From Solwaraspora sp. WMMD791 (lineage in GTDB: Bacteria > Actinomycetota > Actinomycetes > Mycobacteriales > Micromonosporaceae), in assembly GCF_029581195.1 (NCBI RefSeq), contig NZ_CP120737.1, positions 4,317,001 through 4,381,000 on the forward strand: 64,000 nucleotides of DNA. Reading direction: 5' to 3'. The notes below the pieces were generated by a model, which saw only the letters and a program-made list of their open reading frames with translations, was not told the DNA's origin and made no database searches. Below are positions 17,568 through 25,535 of this stretch, one piece after another. The position numbers were made by a program, and so were the translations under genes. How positions within the stretch are numbered: position 1 is the stretch's first letter; the number at the start of each line of letters is the position of its first letter.

Positions 17568-17593
17568 GTTACGTCCTGCGCTGCGACTGTCAA
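17566..17593 (-). promoter_or_regulatory. Sigma70-type promoter for the CBM2 protein gene
   Basis: On the minus strand TTGACA (17588-17593) and TAACAT (17566-17571) are separated by 16 bases. The expected transcription start near 17558 leaves a 5' leader of about 180 bases before the ATG at 17376. The consensus-like -35 box stands out in this GC-rich DNA. Confidence 0.55.
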
Positions 17594-17599
17594 CGCCGG

Positions 17600-18076
17600 C
17601 TACAGCACCTTCGTCATGAAGGTGCTGTTGGGATCGTCCCGGTAGTTACCGAACGGCGCGCACCCCACAAAGCCGGCCTTCGCGTACAACGCCCGGGCAG
17701 CGGCGAAGAACTCCATGCTGCCGGTCTCCAACGAGACCCGCCGAACGCCGCGCGCCCGGGCGTCAGCGAGCAGATGGTCCAGCATCACGGTGGCGATGCC
17801 CCGACCCCGGTGCCGCGGGTCGGTCCGCATGCTCTTGATCTCCTCATGGCCTGGCTCGACCGTCGCCAACGCGCCGGTACCGACGATCGCCGGCCCGTCC
17901 AGCGCCCTCCCGTCCAGTGCCACCCACAGCCGGACGCCGGGCTTGCGCAACCCGGTCAGGTCCAGCGCGTGCCGACTCTCGGCCGGCGCGGTCGGCGCGA
18001 TGTCGTCGAGATGGGCCTGCAGGAACACGGACAGACCCGGGTCGGCGAAGTCGGCCCGCTCGATGCGCAACAGCAT
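17600..18076 (-). CDS. GNAT family N-acetyltransferase
   Basis: 158 residues from ATG 18076. A GTG at 18109 would overlap the kinase gene and add a basic tail that does not look like the family. Residues about 85-145 carry the acetyl-CoA site, with the RxxGxG/A pattern as DPRHRGRGIATVML, then SLETGSMEFFAAARALYAKAGF and an FxxY element typical of GNAT enzymes. These transfer acetyl from acetyl-CoA to an amine; the substrate cannot be inferred. It starts 23 bases after the sensor kinase stop, so it is probably the third gene of the two-component operon. Confidence 0.85.
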   Translation of the reverse strand: MLLRIERADFADPGLSVFLQAHLDDIAPTAPAESRHALDLTGLRKPGVRLWVALDGRALDGPAIVGTGALATVEPGHEEIKSMRTDPRHRGRGIATVMLDHLLADARARGVRRVSLETGSMEFFAAARALYAKAGFVGCAPFGNYRDDPNSTFMTKVL

Positions 18077-18099
18077 GCCCGTATGCTGGCGGCGCCGCG

Positions 18100-19623
18100 T
18101 TACGGGCACGTTTCGCCAGGTCTGGTCCCCGCCGGCACCGGACCGGCCGGCACCGTGAACCAGACGGTGGTGCCGTCACCCACAGCGGAGTCGACGCCGA
18201 CCTCACCACCGAGCGTGCGGACCGTGCCGGCGACGATCGCCAGACCGAGTCCGGCGCCCTGCCCGCTGCGGTCAGCCGGGCCGGCCGTCACGCCGGCCGT
18301 CGGACCCGCAGTTGGACCGGTCGTCGGACCGGCAGTCGGACCGGCCCGGTAGAAGCGGTCGAAGATCCGGTCTACGGCCTCCGGCGCCAGTCCCGGGCCG
18401 CTGTCGGCCACCGCGACCCGGACCGGACCACCGGCCAGGTCCGGTCGCACCGACACCTCGGCGTGCGCCGTGGCCGGGGTGTGCTCCCGTACGTTGGCCA
18501 ACAGGTTCGCCAACACCTGCCGCAACCCGTCGGCGTCGCCACGGACCCACACGTGCGGCGGCGAGTCCAGGGCGATCACCCGGTGCGGCTCGACGGCGAG
18601 TGCGTCGGCGACCGCGTCACGGGCCAGTACGGCGACGTCGACCGGCTCGTCCCGCAGCTGCGGCTCGACGTCCAGCCGGGCCAGGAACAGCAGGTCACCG
18701 ACAAGTTTCGACATCCGGGTGGCCTCGTCGTCGAGTCGGCGCAGGACGTCCGGTCGCCGCTGCTCGTCGACCATTCCGGCGCGCAGCAGCTGGGTGTAAC
18801 CCCGGATCGCGGTCAGCGGGGTCCGCAGCTCGTGTGAGGCGTCGGCGACGAACGCACGCATTCGCTGCTCCGAGCGTTCCCGGGCGGCCAGGGCGGCGTG
18901 GATCCGCTCCAGCATGCCGTTGACCGCCAAGGTCAACCGGCCCGCCTCGGTACGCCGTACCCGTCGTGGGTCGTCGGTGACCGGCACCCGCCGGTCCACC
19001 TGGCCGGCGGCGATGGCGTCGGCGGTGCGGGCGATGTCGTCCAGCGGCCGCAGCCGGGCCGCGATCAACATCCGGGCCAGGAACGCCAGCCCGACGGCGA
19101 CCGCGACGGAGACCAGCACCTCGATGCCGATCAGCCTGGTCACGGTCTGCTGGACCGGTGCCAGCGGCAGCCCGAGCAGCACCACGGCGGTTCCCACGTC
19201 GATGGTCAACACCCGGTAGTTGCCCTCCAGGGTGGCGAGAGTGGTCAGCGGCGACTGTCCGCCGGATGGCGGTGGCGGCGCGGAGTCCAGCAGCGGCGTC
19301 GCCGGCACCGGGGCGGTCGAGGCGAACCGGGACAGCTCCCCGGCACCGGTCCGGATCTCCACCAGGAACTCGGTCGGCCCGACCACCGCACGGACCGTCC
19401 GGTCCCGCTCGCTGATCAGCGCGATCTGCCGACTGCCCTGGGTCACCAGCCCGGCGGCGGCGGTCAACTGGTCGTCGATCTGGTTCACCAGATGCTGGCG
19501 GGTCGCGACCGCGCTGACCAGTCCGGTGATGAGCAGTGCGGCGCAGGTCAGCGCGACGGTGCCGGCGGTCAGCGACCGACGCAGCGACCAGCGCGGGGCA
19601 CGACGAGGTCGGTCACTCGGCAC
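18100..19623 (-). CDS. Two-component sensor histidine kinase
   Basis: 507 residues, GTG start. A transmembrane helix near 15-45, an extracytoplasmic sensor loop to about 165, a second helix and a HAMP domain lead to the H-box [15 protein letters not shown] (His about 264). The N-box is NLLANVREHTP, and the GPGLAPEAVDRIFDRFYRAG and GAGLGLAIV motifs follow. The family autophosphorylates and passes phosphate to a partner regulator, here the OmpR-type gene 6 bases upstream. An unusual Gly-Pro-Thr repeat of about 25 residues is inserted in the ATP-lid between the F and G2 boxes. The signal sensed is unknown. Confidence 0.95.
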   Translation of the reverse strand: MPSDRPRRAPRWSLRRSLTAGTVALTCAALLITGLVSAVATRQHLVNQIDDQLTAAAGLVTQGSRQIALISERDRTVRAVVGPTEFLVEIRTGAGELSRFASTAPVPATPLLDSAPPPPSGGQSPLTTLATLEGNYRVLTIDVGTAVVLLGLPLAPVQQTVTRLIGIEVLVSVAVAVGLAFLARMLIAARLRPLDDIARTADAIAAGQVDRRVPVTDDPRRVRRTEAGRLTLAVNGMLERIHAALAARERSEQRMRAFVADASHELRTPLTAIRGYTQLLRAGMVDEQRRPDVLRRLDDEATRMSKLVGDLLFLARLDVEPQLRDEPVDVAVLARDAVADALAVEPHRVIALDSPPHVWVRGDADGLRQVLANLLANVREHTPATAHAEVSVRPDLAGGPVRVAVADSGPGLAPEAVDRIFDRFYRAGPTAGPTTGPTAGPTAGVTAGPADRSGQGAGLGLAIVAGTVRTLGGEVGVDSAVGDGTTVWFTVPAGPVPAGTRPGETCP

Positions 19624-19629
19624 GCCACC

Positions 19630-20337
19630 TCACCCCCTACCAGTACGCAGTGCGTATCCGAACCCACGGTGGGTGACGATAATCGGCTCGCCGAGCGGGT
19701 CGAGTTTGCGCCGCAGATAGCCGATGTAGGTGTCGACGACGTTCGACTCACCGCCGAAGTCGTAGCTCCACACCGCCTCCAGGATCTGCGTCCGCGACAG
19801 CACCCGGCCGGCGTTGAGCATCAGGTACCGCAGCAGTTTGAACTCGGTCGGCGACAGCCGCACCGGTTGACCGGCCCGGGTCACCAGCAGCGTGTCCTCG
19901 TCCAGCGACAGGTCCGCATAGCGCAGCACGGACCGGTCGGCGTCCTCGGTCCGCCCGCCGGCACCGACCCGGCGCAGCACCGCCCGGATCCGGGCCAGCA
20001 GTTCATCGACGGCGAAAGGCTTGGTCAGGTAGTCGTCACCACCGAGGGTGAGCCCGGAGACCAGGTCACGCCGGGCGTCACGGGCGGTAAGGAAGACGAT
20101 GCCGAACCGGTGGCCGTCGGCCCGCAGTCGCCGGCAGAGGTCGAAGCCGTCACCGTCGGGCAGCATCACGTCGAGCACCACCAGGTCGGGCCGGTGCCGC
20201 GCGGCCAGCTGCTGCGCCTGGGTCACGGTGCCGGCGGTGTCGACCGTGTAGCCGTGGAAGGTGAGCACGGTGACGAGCATGTCGACGATGTTCGGCTGGT
20301 CGTCGACGACCAGGATGCGTTCGCCTGAGCTGCCCAT
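19630..20337 (-). CDS. OmpR/PhoP-family response regulator
   Basis: 235 residues. The receiver domain spans 1-120, with acidic pair Asp12/Asp13, phospho-acceptor Asp56 (VVLDVMLPDGDGF) and Lys in TKPF. The winged-helix domain at about 135-232 reads LSPTEFKLLRYLMLNAGRVLS and ends in RGFGYAL, typical of OmpR DNA-binding domains. It is followed after 6 bases by its sensor kinase. A GATGAGAATC motif lies 34 bases before its start and also in the CBM2-gene operator, so it may autoregulate and control that gene (inference). Confidence 0.95.
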   Translation of the reverse strand: MGSSGERILVVDDQPNIVDMLVTVLTFHGYTVDTAGTVTQAQQLAARHRPDLVVLDVMLPDGDGFDLCRRLRADGHRFGIVFLTARDARRDLVSGLTLGGDDYLTKPFAVDELLARIRAVLRRVGAGGRTEDADRSVLRYADLSLDEDTLLVTRAGQPVRLSPTEFKLLRYLMLNAGRVLSRTQILEAVWSYDFGGESNVVDTYIGYLRRKLDPLGEPIIVTHRGFGYALRTGRG

Positions 20338-20371
20338 GTCCGCCGATCAGATCACGCGAACATGGGAGTCG

Positions 20372-20381
20372 GATGAGAATC
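20372..20381. promoter_or_regulatory. GATGAGAATC motif upstream of the response regulator
   Basis: A 10-base identity with the candidate operator of the CBM2 gene (17555-17564, opposite orientation in the window). It lies in the 52-bp gap before the response-regulator start. A chance 10-mer match between two such short AT-containing gaps is unlikely in DNA this GC-rich, but no consensus for the regulator is known to me. Confidence 0.35.
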
Positions 20382-20389
20382 GCCGCCGG

Positions 20390-21343
20390 TCAGGCCGACC
20401 CCGGGTAGGGCGACGTGGACCGCCACTGGTCGAGCATCGGAGCGACGGCGTCCACCAGCATGGGAAGCTGCGGTGCCAGCGCCAGACAGGCGACGCCCCG
20501 CAGCATCCCGACGGCGTCGACGAAGCGCAGGACGGCGGGGTCGCACTGGCGTCCGCCGGCCGACCGGGCGGCGGCGTCGTACGCGGCCACCCCGGCGGCA
20601 CCGACGCCGGCCAGATCCCACTCGACCGGCCCCCAGGTGACCATCTCGAAGTCGGCGAACAGGTCAACGTCGACGCCGGGGACGATGTTCGCCGCCGGGC
20701 AGTCGCCGTGCAGTGGCTGCAGCACGACTCCCGGGAACAGCTCCCCGAACACCTCGGCTGAGCGCACGACCGGGGCCAGGACCTGCCACTCGCGACGGGC
20801 GCGGGCCAGATCCGCCGGCCCGAGCAGATCGCCACGCTCGGCGAGCTGCGCGAGCCCGTCGTCGATGAACTGCGGCTCGGCGGCCGACAGGAACGACAGC
20901 CGACCCGGATAGTCCCGCAGCGCGGCGTGCAGGCCGGCGACCAGGCCGGCGTTCGCCACATAGTCCGGCTCACGATCGGTCGCCGGGTGGACGTACTCCC
21001 AGAAGGTCATCGAGAAGCCGTCGCGGTGCACCGGCTCCGGCGCCACCAGTGGGCTCGGCGCGATCACCGGCACACCCCGGTCGGCCAGCCACCGCGCCAC
21101 CGCCAACTCGGCCCGCTGACGGCGCGCCAGCCCGGCGAGGTCAGCGTGCCGGGGCAGCACCGTCGGCACCCGGGCGACCACCGGTGCCGGCGTGAGCCGG
21201 ACGACCACGGAGAAGACGTCGTACAGCACCTCGGCGTCGGTCACCGTCAACCCGAGATCGCGGCCCGCGTGGACGGCCGCGTCGACGGCGCGGGCGGTGC
21301 GGGTCGCGATCTGCTGCGGGGTCAGGAAGGCCGGGCCGGTCAC
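20390..21343 (-). CDS. Aminoglycoside phosphotransferase-fold kinase (APH family)
   Basis: 317 residues from GTG 21343, chosen because it forms a GTGA overlap with the stop of the preceding gene; an in-frame GTG at 21352 is the alternative. The catalytic loop reads LHGDCPAANIV (around residue 211-221) and the metal-binding Asp lies in FADFEMVTWGPVEWDLA. This matches APH/choline-kinase-like small-molecule kinases. The substrate is unknown and resistance should not be assumed. It is translationally coupled to the small gene upstream. Confidence 0.85.
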   Translation of the reverse strand: MTGPAFLTPQQIATRTARAVDAAVHAGRDLGLTVTDAEVLYDVFSVVVRLTPAPVVARVPTVLPRHADLAGLARRQRAELAVARWLADRGVPVIAPSPLVAPEPVHRDGFSMTFWEYVHPATDREPDYVANAGLVAGLHAALRDYPGRLSFLSAAEPQFIDDGLAQLAERGDLLGPADLARARREWQVLAPVVRSAEVFGELFPGVVLQPLHGDCPAANIVPGVDVDLFADFEMVTWGPVEWDLAGVGAAGVAAYDAAARSAGGRQCDPAVLRFVDAVGMLRGVACLALAPQLPMLVDAVAPMLDQWRSTSPYPGSA

Positions 21344-21789
21344 AGGCTGCACCAGCAGTAGAGGTGGTCACCGCCGTCGCGGGCCCGCCGGGCGAGACCG
21401 GCGATGGCCTCGATCACCGGTACGAGGTGATCGTCGGGCAGCGGGCCGGTGGGGGCCAGCTCCTCGGTCCGCCCCCATCGTGCCGACAGCTGCGGCTGCT
21501 GACCGCGGTCGATGCCGGCCAGGGTGTCCCGGGTGTCGTCGTCGATCCGCAGCAGCCAGGGAGTGTCGTCGTCGGGGTCCCCGACAAGGTCGCTGTGCAC
21601 GAGGTCGGACCGCCAGGCGACGCCACGGGCGAAGCCGACGAGGCTGCCGAGGGCGACGTCGGGGTCGATGCCCTTGAGGTCGACGGCGTCGATCCCGCTG
21701 GCGGTGGTCGGGCCGCCCACGAGGCCGTCGATCAGGGCGACCGCCGCGTCGTCGCTGGCCGCCCGGAAATAGTCGTAGAGCACTCCCAT
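21340..21789 (-). CDS. Conserved hypothetical protein (MGVLYDYF start)
   Basis: 149 residues from ATG 21789. ATG 21798 and a GTG-type extension to 21819 are also open. The protein is soluble and acidic, with a DAVDLKGIDPDVALGSLVGF segment followed by a Trp/Asp-rich middle and a Cys-containing tail (YCWCSL). I do not assign a function. Its stop overlaps the start of the APH-fold gene by four bases, indicating co-translation. It is divergent from the beta-propeller gene. Confidence 0.65.
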   Translation of the reverse strand: MGVLYDYFRAASDDAAVALIDGLVGGPTTASGIDAVDLKGIDPDVALGSLVGFARGVAWRSDLVHSDLVGDPDDDTPWLLRIDDDTRDTLAGIDRGQQPQLSARWGRTEELAPTGPLPDDHLVPVIEAIAGLARRARDGGDHLYCWCSL

Positions 21790-21866
21790 GCCGACCATCC
21801 AAGCAGCCGGGTGCGACATCGCGACTGGGTGGACAATCGCGACCGGCCGACAACCGAAGGCGGTAC

Positions 21867-23138
21867 GTGGCGCGTCGATGCCGTATGCACTCGACGACGG
21901 CGAGGATCGTCCACCGGTGGCGGTGGGCCGCCGCCACCGCCGCCGCTCTGCTGCTGATCGGCGGATCCGTGCTGCTGGCCGGCGCCCGGCCGGCGGGCGG
22001 GACCGCCGACGCCCTGCCGGACCGGGTCGGCACGCCGCCGTGGGGCACCCTGCGGATCACCGATCCGTTCCCGATCGGCGCGGCGGCGGTCGCGGTCAGC
22101 GGGTTCGGCGGTGACGACGCCGGGACCGTGGCGGTGGTCGGGGCCGGAGCGGACCGGTACCGGCTGCACCGGGTCGGGGTGGACGCACCGGCCGGTGAGG
22201 TGGTGCTGCTCTCGCCGGACGGGACCCGTCTGGCGCATCAGTGGGGCTCCGCCGAGGGGGCCACCGGGGTGCGGATCGTGCACCTCGGTACCCGTACGGC
22301 GGTAACCCTCCGGCCGGGCGACGCCGCGAGTGTCCTGACCCGGCCGCTGGCCTGGTCGCCGTCGGGCGACCAACTGGTGGTGGCCGACTCGGTGCCCCAC
22401 ACGGCGGAGCGGTCGACGTACTCGGCGGTCGTCAGTCTGGTCTACGTGGCCGACGGCTCCGTGCGCGAGCTGGCCACCGTCGACGACAGGCTGACCCCCG
22501 GGTACGCGGTGGCGTTCGCCGCCGACGGCCGACGTCTGGCGCTGCACTCCGGCAGCCGGCTGACCATCGTGGACCTGGAGTCGCACCGGCGGCACACGCT
22601 CGATCTGCTGCCCGGTCGCACCCTCGCCGGCAAGGGCGCCTGGCGGCCGGACGGGCAGGCGGTGACCCTGGCCGAGCGGGACGGTGACGACTGGCGGCTC
22701 GTCGCGGTCGATCCGGCCACCGGGGCCGACGCGCCGGGTCCGCGGCTGCCGACCGTGCCGGACGTGGCGGCGGTACGGCTGCTCGGCTGGCGGCCGGACG
22801 GCAGCGCCCTGGTGGTCGCCTACCAGCCAGCTTCCGCCGGGATGAATGGGGTCTGGGCACTGGGCCAGCGGATCCACGCTGGCCACGTCGGCGGCGTACA
22901 ACTGGTGTCGTTGGCCCCCGGTGCCGACGCGCCGACGGTACGGGTGACGTTGGCCGACGGGGTGCGGGCGGTCGACGTCGCGGACCGGGCGGTCGCCACC
23001 GGGACGGTCCGGCCGGCGCAGGTGCCCTCCCGGTGGCCCGGCCCCCGGCTCTGGCTGTGGTTGGCCGTCGGCCTGGCCGCCGTCGTGGTGCCGGTGACGT
23101 TCCGGCTGCGCCGCCGCTACCGTGCTGCGGGTGACTGA
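21867..23138 (+). CDS. Membrane-anchored WD40/TolB-like beta-propeller protein
   Basis: 423 residues. GTG 21867 has GAAGG six bases upstream, which decides the start. An N-terminal hydrophobic segment (about 20-40) and a C-terminal helix (about 393-415) followed by RLRRRYR bracket an extracytoplasmic region. That region has repeated strands such as LAWSPSGDQLVVAD, VAFAADGRRLALHS and GAWRPDGQAVTLAE, typical of TolB/WD40-like blades. Role unknown; propellers usually act as binding scaffolds. Its 3' end overlaps the methyltransferase start by 17 bases. Confidence 0.75.
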   Translation: MARRCRMHSTTARIVHRWRWAAATAAALLLIGGSVLLAGARPAGGTADALPDRVGTPPWGTLRITDPFPIGAAAVAVSGFGGDDAGTVAVVGAGADRYRLHRVGVDAPAGEVVLLSPDGTRLAHQWGSAEGATGVRIVHLGTRTAVTLRPGDAASVLTRPLAWSPSGDQLVVADSVPHTAERSTYSAVVSLVYVADGSVRELATVDDRLTPGYAVAFAADGRRLALHSGSRLTIVDLESHRRHTLDLLPGRTLAGKGAWRPDGQAVTLAERDGDDWRLVAVDPATGADAPGPRLPTVPDVAAVRLLGWRPDGSALVVAYQPASAGMNGVWALGQRIHAGHVGGVQLVSLAPGADAPTVRVTLADGVRAVDVADRAVATGTVRPAQVPSRWPGPRLWLWLAVGLAAVVVPVTFRLRRRYRAAGD

Positions 23139-23775
23139 CTCCGACTTTCTGCGCACCACCCGGGACTCCTACGACGCCATCGTCGACGAGTACGTCCGAG
23201 GGGTGCGGACGGCGCTGGACGAGGCACCGCTGGACCGGGCCATGCTGGGCCTGTTCGCCGAGCTGGTGCTCTCGACGGGCAACCGTGCCGTCGCCGACGT
23301 GGGCTGCGGTCCCGGTCGGGTCACCGTACTGCTGGCCGGGTACGGGCTGGACGCCGTCGGTGTCGACCTGTCGCCGGGGATGATCGCCCATGCCCGGCAG
23401 GCGTACCCGCAGTTGCGGTTCGACGTCGGCTCGATGCTGGAGCTGGACCTGCCCGACGGCGGTCTCGGCGGGCTGCTCGCCTACTTCTCGATCATCCACC
23501 TGCCGTACGACCGGCGACCGGCGGCGTTCGCCGAGTTTCACCGGGTGCTGGCGCCCGGCGGCTACGTGATGCTGGTGTTCCAGGTCGGCGACGAGATCCG
23601 GCACCGGGACGAGTTCGAGGGCAAACGGATCGATCTGAGCTTCCACCGCCAGCGGCCGGCCGAGGTGACCCGGTTGCTGACCGAGGCCGGCTTTCTGGTC
23701 CTGGTGACCGTCGAACAGACTCCGCCGACCCCGGACCGGCCGCCGATCGGCATCCTGGTCGCCCGCAGGGCCTGA
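23122..23775 (+). CDS. Class I SAM-dependent methyltransferase
   Basis: 217 residues. Motif I is VADVGCGPGRVTVLL, followed by the acidic strand-2 end GVDLSPGMI, motif SMLELDLPDGGLGGLLAYFSIIHLP and the post-motif RVLAPGGYVMLVF. This is the Methyltransf_11/25 arrangement that transfers methyl from S-adenosylmethionine to an unidentified acceptor. The GTG at 23122 lies inside the upstream gene; GTG 23131 is an alternative. The overlap suggests translational coupling to the propeller protein. Confidence 0.9.
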   Translation: MLRVTDSDFLRTTRDSYDAIVDEYVRGVRTALDEAPLDRAMLGLFAELVLSTGNRAVADVGCGPGRVTVLLAGYGLDAVGVDLSPGMIAHARQAYPQLRFDVGSMLELDLPDGGLGGLLAYFSIIHLPYDRRPAAFAEFHRVLAPGGYVMLVFQVGDEIRHRDEFEGKRIDLSFHRQRPAEVTRLLTEAGFLVLVTVEQTPPTPDRPPIGILVARRA

Positions 23776-23895
23776 GTCCTCGACAGGTGCGGTCCGGCGG
23801 CTGCCGCCCACCTGGTGACGCTGCCGGCCGCACCGCCCACGCCCGCTCACGGTCCGATATGCGCCGGGAGCAGGGATTATCGACTCCAGTTGATG

Positions 23896-23944
23896 TTGAC
23901 AGACCAGTGTCTATCTGGAAGCTTTGTTTAAAGAGAGCGCTCTC
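23896..23944 (+). promoter_or_regulatory. Promoter region with LacI/CebR-type operator
   Basis: TTGACA at 23896-23901 is a good -35 box; AAGCTT 17 bases later is a weak -10. Directly downstream, GAGAGCGCTCTC (23933-23944) is a perfect 12-bp palindrome. It closely resembles the GGGAGCGCTCCC operators bound by CebR-like LacI-family sugar repressors of actinomycetes. Its placement just after the start point is that of a repressor block. The protease gene starts 38 bases further on. Confidence 0.5.
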
Positions 23945-23981
23945 AGCCCTTGCAATCCCTCCCACCCCCGGAGGTTCCCCG

Positions 23982-25535
23982 ATGAACCGCACGCTGAGAG
24001 CACTGCTGGGCCTGACCCTGGGCACGGCACTGATCGCCCCGCCGTCGGCCGCCGTCGCGGCCCCGACCGTCACCAGCACTCCGTCCGCTGCGACAGCCCC
24101 GACCACGGCCGCGACGACACCGACCGGGGTGCTCCCGGACGGCCAGCTCGCCGCCCTACGCCGCGACCTCGATCTCACCGTCGACCAGCTCGCCACCCGA
24201 CTCGCCGTCGAAGCCACCGCCCCGTCGATCGAGCACCGGCTGCGCGCCGAGCTCGCCGACGCGTACAGCGGCACCTGGATCGACGCCGACGGGCGTACCG
24301 TGGTCGTCGGAGTGACCGACCCCGCGCAGGCCGACCGGGTCCGCGCCGCCGGTGCCCAGGCCCGGATCGTCCCCCGTGGCCTGCGCGAGCTCGACCGGCT
24401 CGCCGCCGGGCTGGACCGGCGGGCCGCAACCGCCGACCCCGCCGTGCACGCCTGGTACGTCGACCCGACCAGCAACACGGTGACGATCCAGGCCGCCACC
24501 GCCACGGCGGCCACCGCCTTCGCCCGTACCGCCGGGCTGCCCGCCGACGCCGTCTCCGTCGTCGTCGACGACGCCTACCGGCCGGTGTACGACATCCGGG
24601 GCGGCGACCAGTACGTCATCAACAACAGCGTGCTCTGCTCGGTCGGATTCGCCGTCGCCGGTGGCTTCGTCACCGCCGGCCACTGTGGCGGCGTCGGCGC
24701 CGCCACCACCGGCAGTGGGGTCGCCCAGGGCACCTTCCGTGGCTCGTCGTTCCCCGGCGACGACTACGCCTGGGTGCAGACCAACGCCAACTGGGTGCCC
24801 CGGCCCTGGGTCAACAACTACGGCGGCGGCATCGTCAACGTCACCGGATCCCAGGAGGCGGCCGTCGGTGCCGCCATCTGCCGGTCCGGCCGGACCACCG
24901 GCTGGCGGTGCGGCACCATCACCGCGAAGAACGTCACCGTCAACTACTCCGGGCAACTCGTCTACGGACTGGTCGCCAGCACCGCGTGCGCCCAGCCCGG
25001 CGACTCCGGCGGGGCGGTGCTGGCCGGTACCCAGGCCCAGGGTGTCACCTCCGGCGCGGGCGGCACCTGCGCCTCCGGCGGCACCACCGTCTACCAGCCG
25101 GTCAACGAGATCCTGTCCCGCTACGGACTGTCGTTGACCACCACCAGCGGCGGCTCGACCAGTCGGCTGATCGGGCTGGCCGACAAGTGCATCGACGTAC
25201 CGAACGCCAACGGCGTCGACGGCCAGCACCTGCAGCTGTACCACTGCAACGGCACCAACGCCCAGAACTGGACCTTCCCCGGTGACGGCACCATCCGGGC
25301 GTTGGGGCTCTGCATGGACGTCGCCTGGGGCTCCACCGCCAACGGCGCGGTGGTCCAGCTCGCCAACTGCAGCGGCAACCCGGCCCAGCAGTGGGTGCTC
25401 AGCGGAGCCGGCGACCTGGTCAACCCGCAGGCCGACAAGTGCGTCGACGTCGTCGACGCCAACACCGCCGACGGCGCCCGGCTGGTCATCTACGAATGCC
25501 ACGGCGGCGCCAACCAGAAGTGGCGACGCGGCTGA
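23982..25535 (+). CDS. Secreted S1 serine protease with ricin-type lectin domain
   Basis: 517 residues. ATG 23982 has GGAGG seven bases upstream and opens a Sec signal peptide (cleavage near AVAA, about residue 27). A pro-region of about 170 residues resembles alpha-lytic/streptogrisin propeptides. The mature S1 domain has His234 (TAGHCGG), Asp in GDDYAWVQ (about 260) and Ser342 (PGDSGGAV), with Cys pairs as in streptogrisins. Residues about 390-517 are a ricin-B/CBM13 trefoil with Q-x-W repeats (NAQNWTF, PAQQWVL, NQKW). Extracellular proteolysis targeted to glycan surfaces is inferred. The last 50 bases overlap the convergent MFS gene. Confidence 0.93.
   Translation: MNRTLRALLGLTLGTALIAPPSAAVAAPTVTSTPSAATAPTTAATTPTGVLPDGQLAALRRDLDLTVDQLATRLAVEATAPSIEHRLRAELADAYSGTWIDADGRTVVVGVTDPAQADRVRAAGAQARIVPRGLRELDRLAAGLDRRAATADPAVHAWYVDPTSNTVTIQAATATAATAFARTAGLPADAVSVVVDDAYRPVYDIRGGDQYVINNSVLCSVGFAVAGGFVTAGHCGGVGAATTGSGVAQGTFRGSSFPGDDYAWVQTNANWVPRPWVNNYGGGIVNVTGSQEAAVGAAICRSGRTTGWRCGTITAKNVTVNYSGQLVYGLVASTACAQPGDSGGAVLAGTQAQGVTSGAGGTCASGGTTVYQPVNEILSRYGLSLTTTSGGSTSRLIGLADKCIDVPNANGVDGQHLQLYHCNGTNAQNWTFPGDGTIRALGLCMDVAWGSTANGAVVQLANCSGNPAQQWVLSGAGDLVNPQADKCVDVVDANTADGARLVIYECHGGANQKWRRG

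Noticed and set aside
20390-21343. Aminoglycoside resistance determinant
   Set aside because: Only the APH kinase fold is supported. The substrate is unknown and many APH-fold enzymes act on other small molecules.
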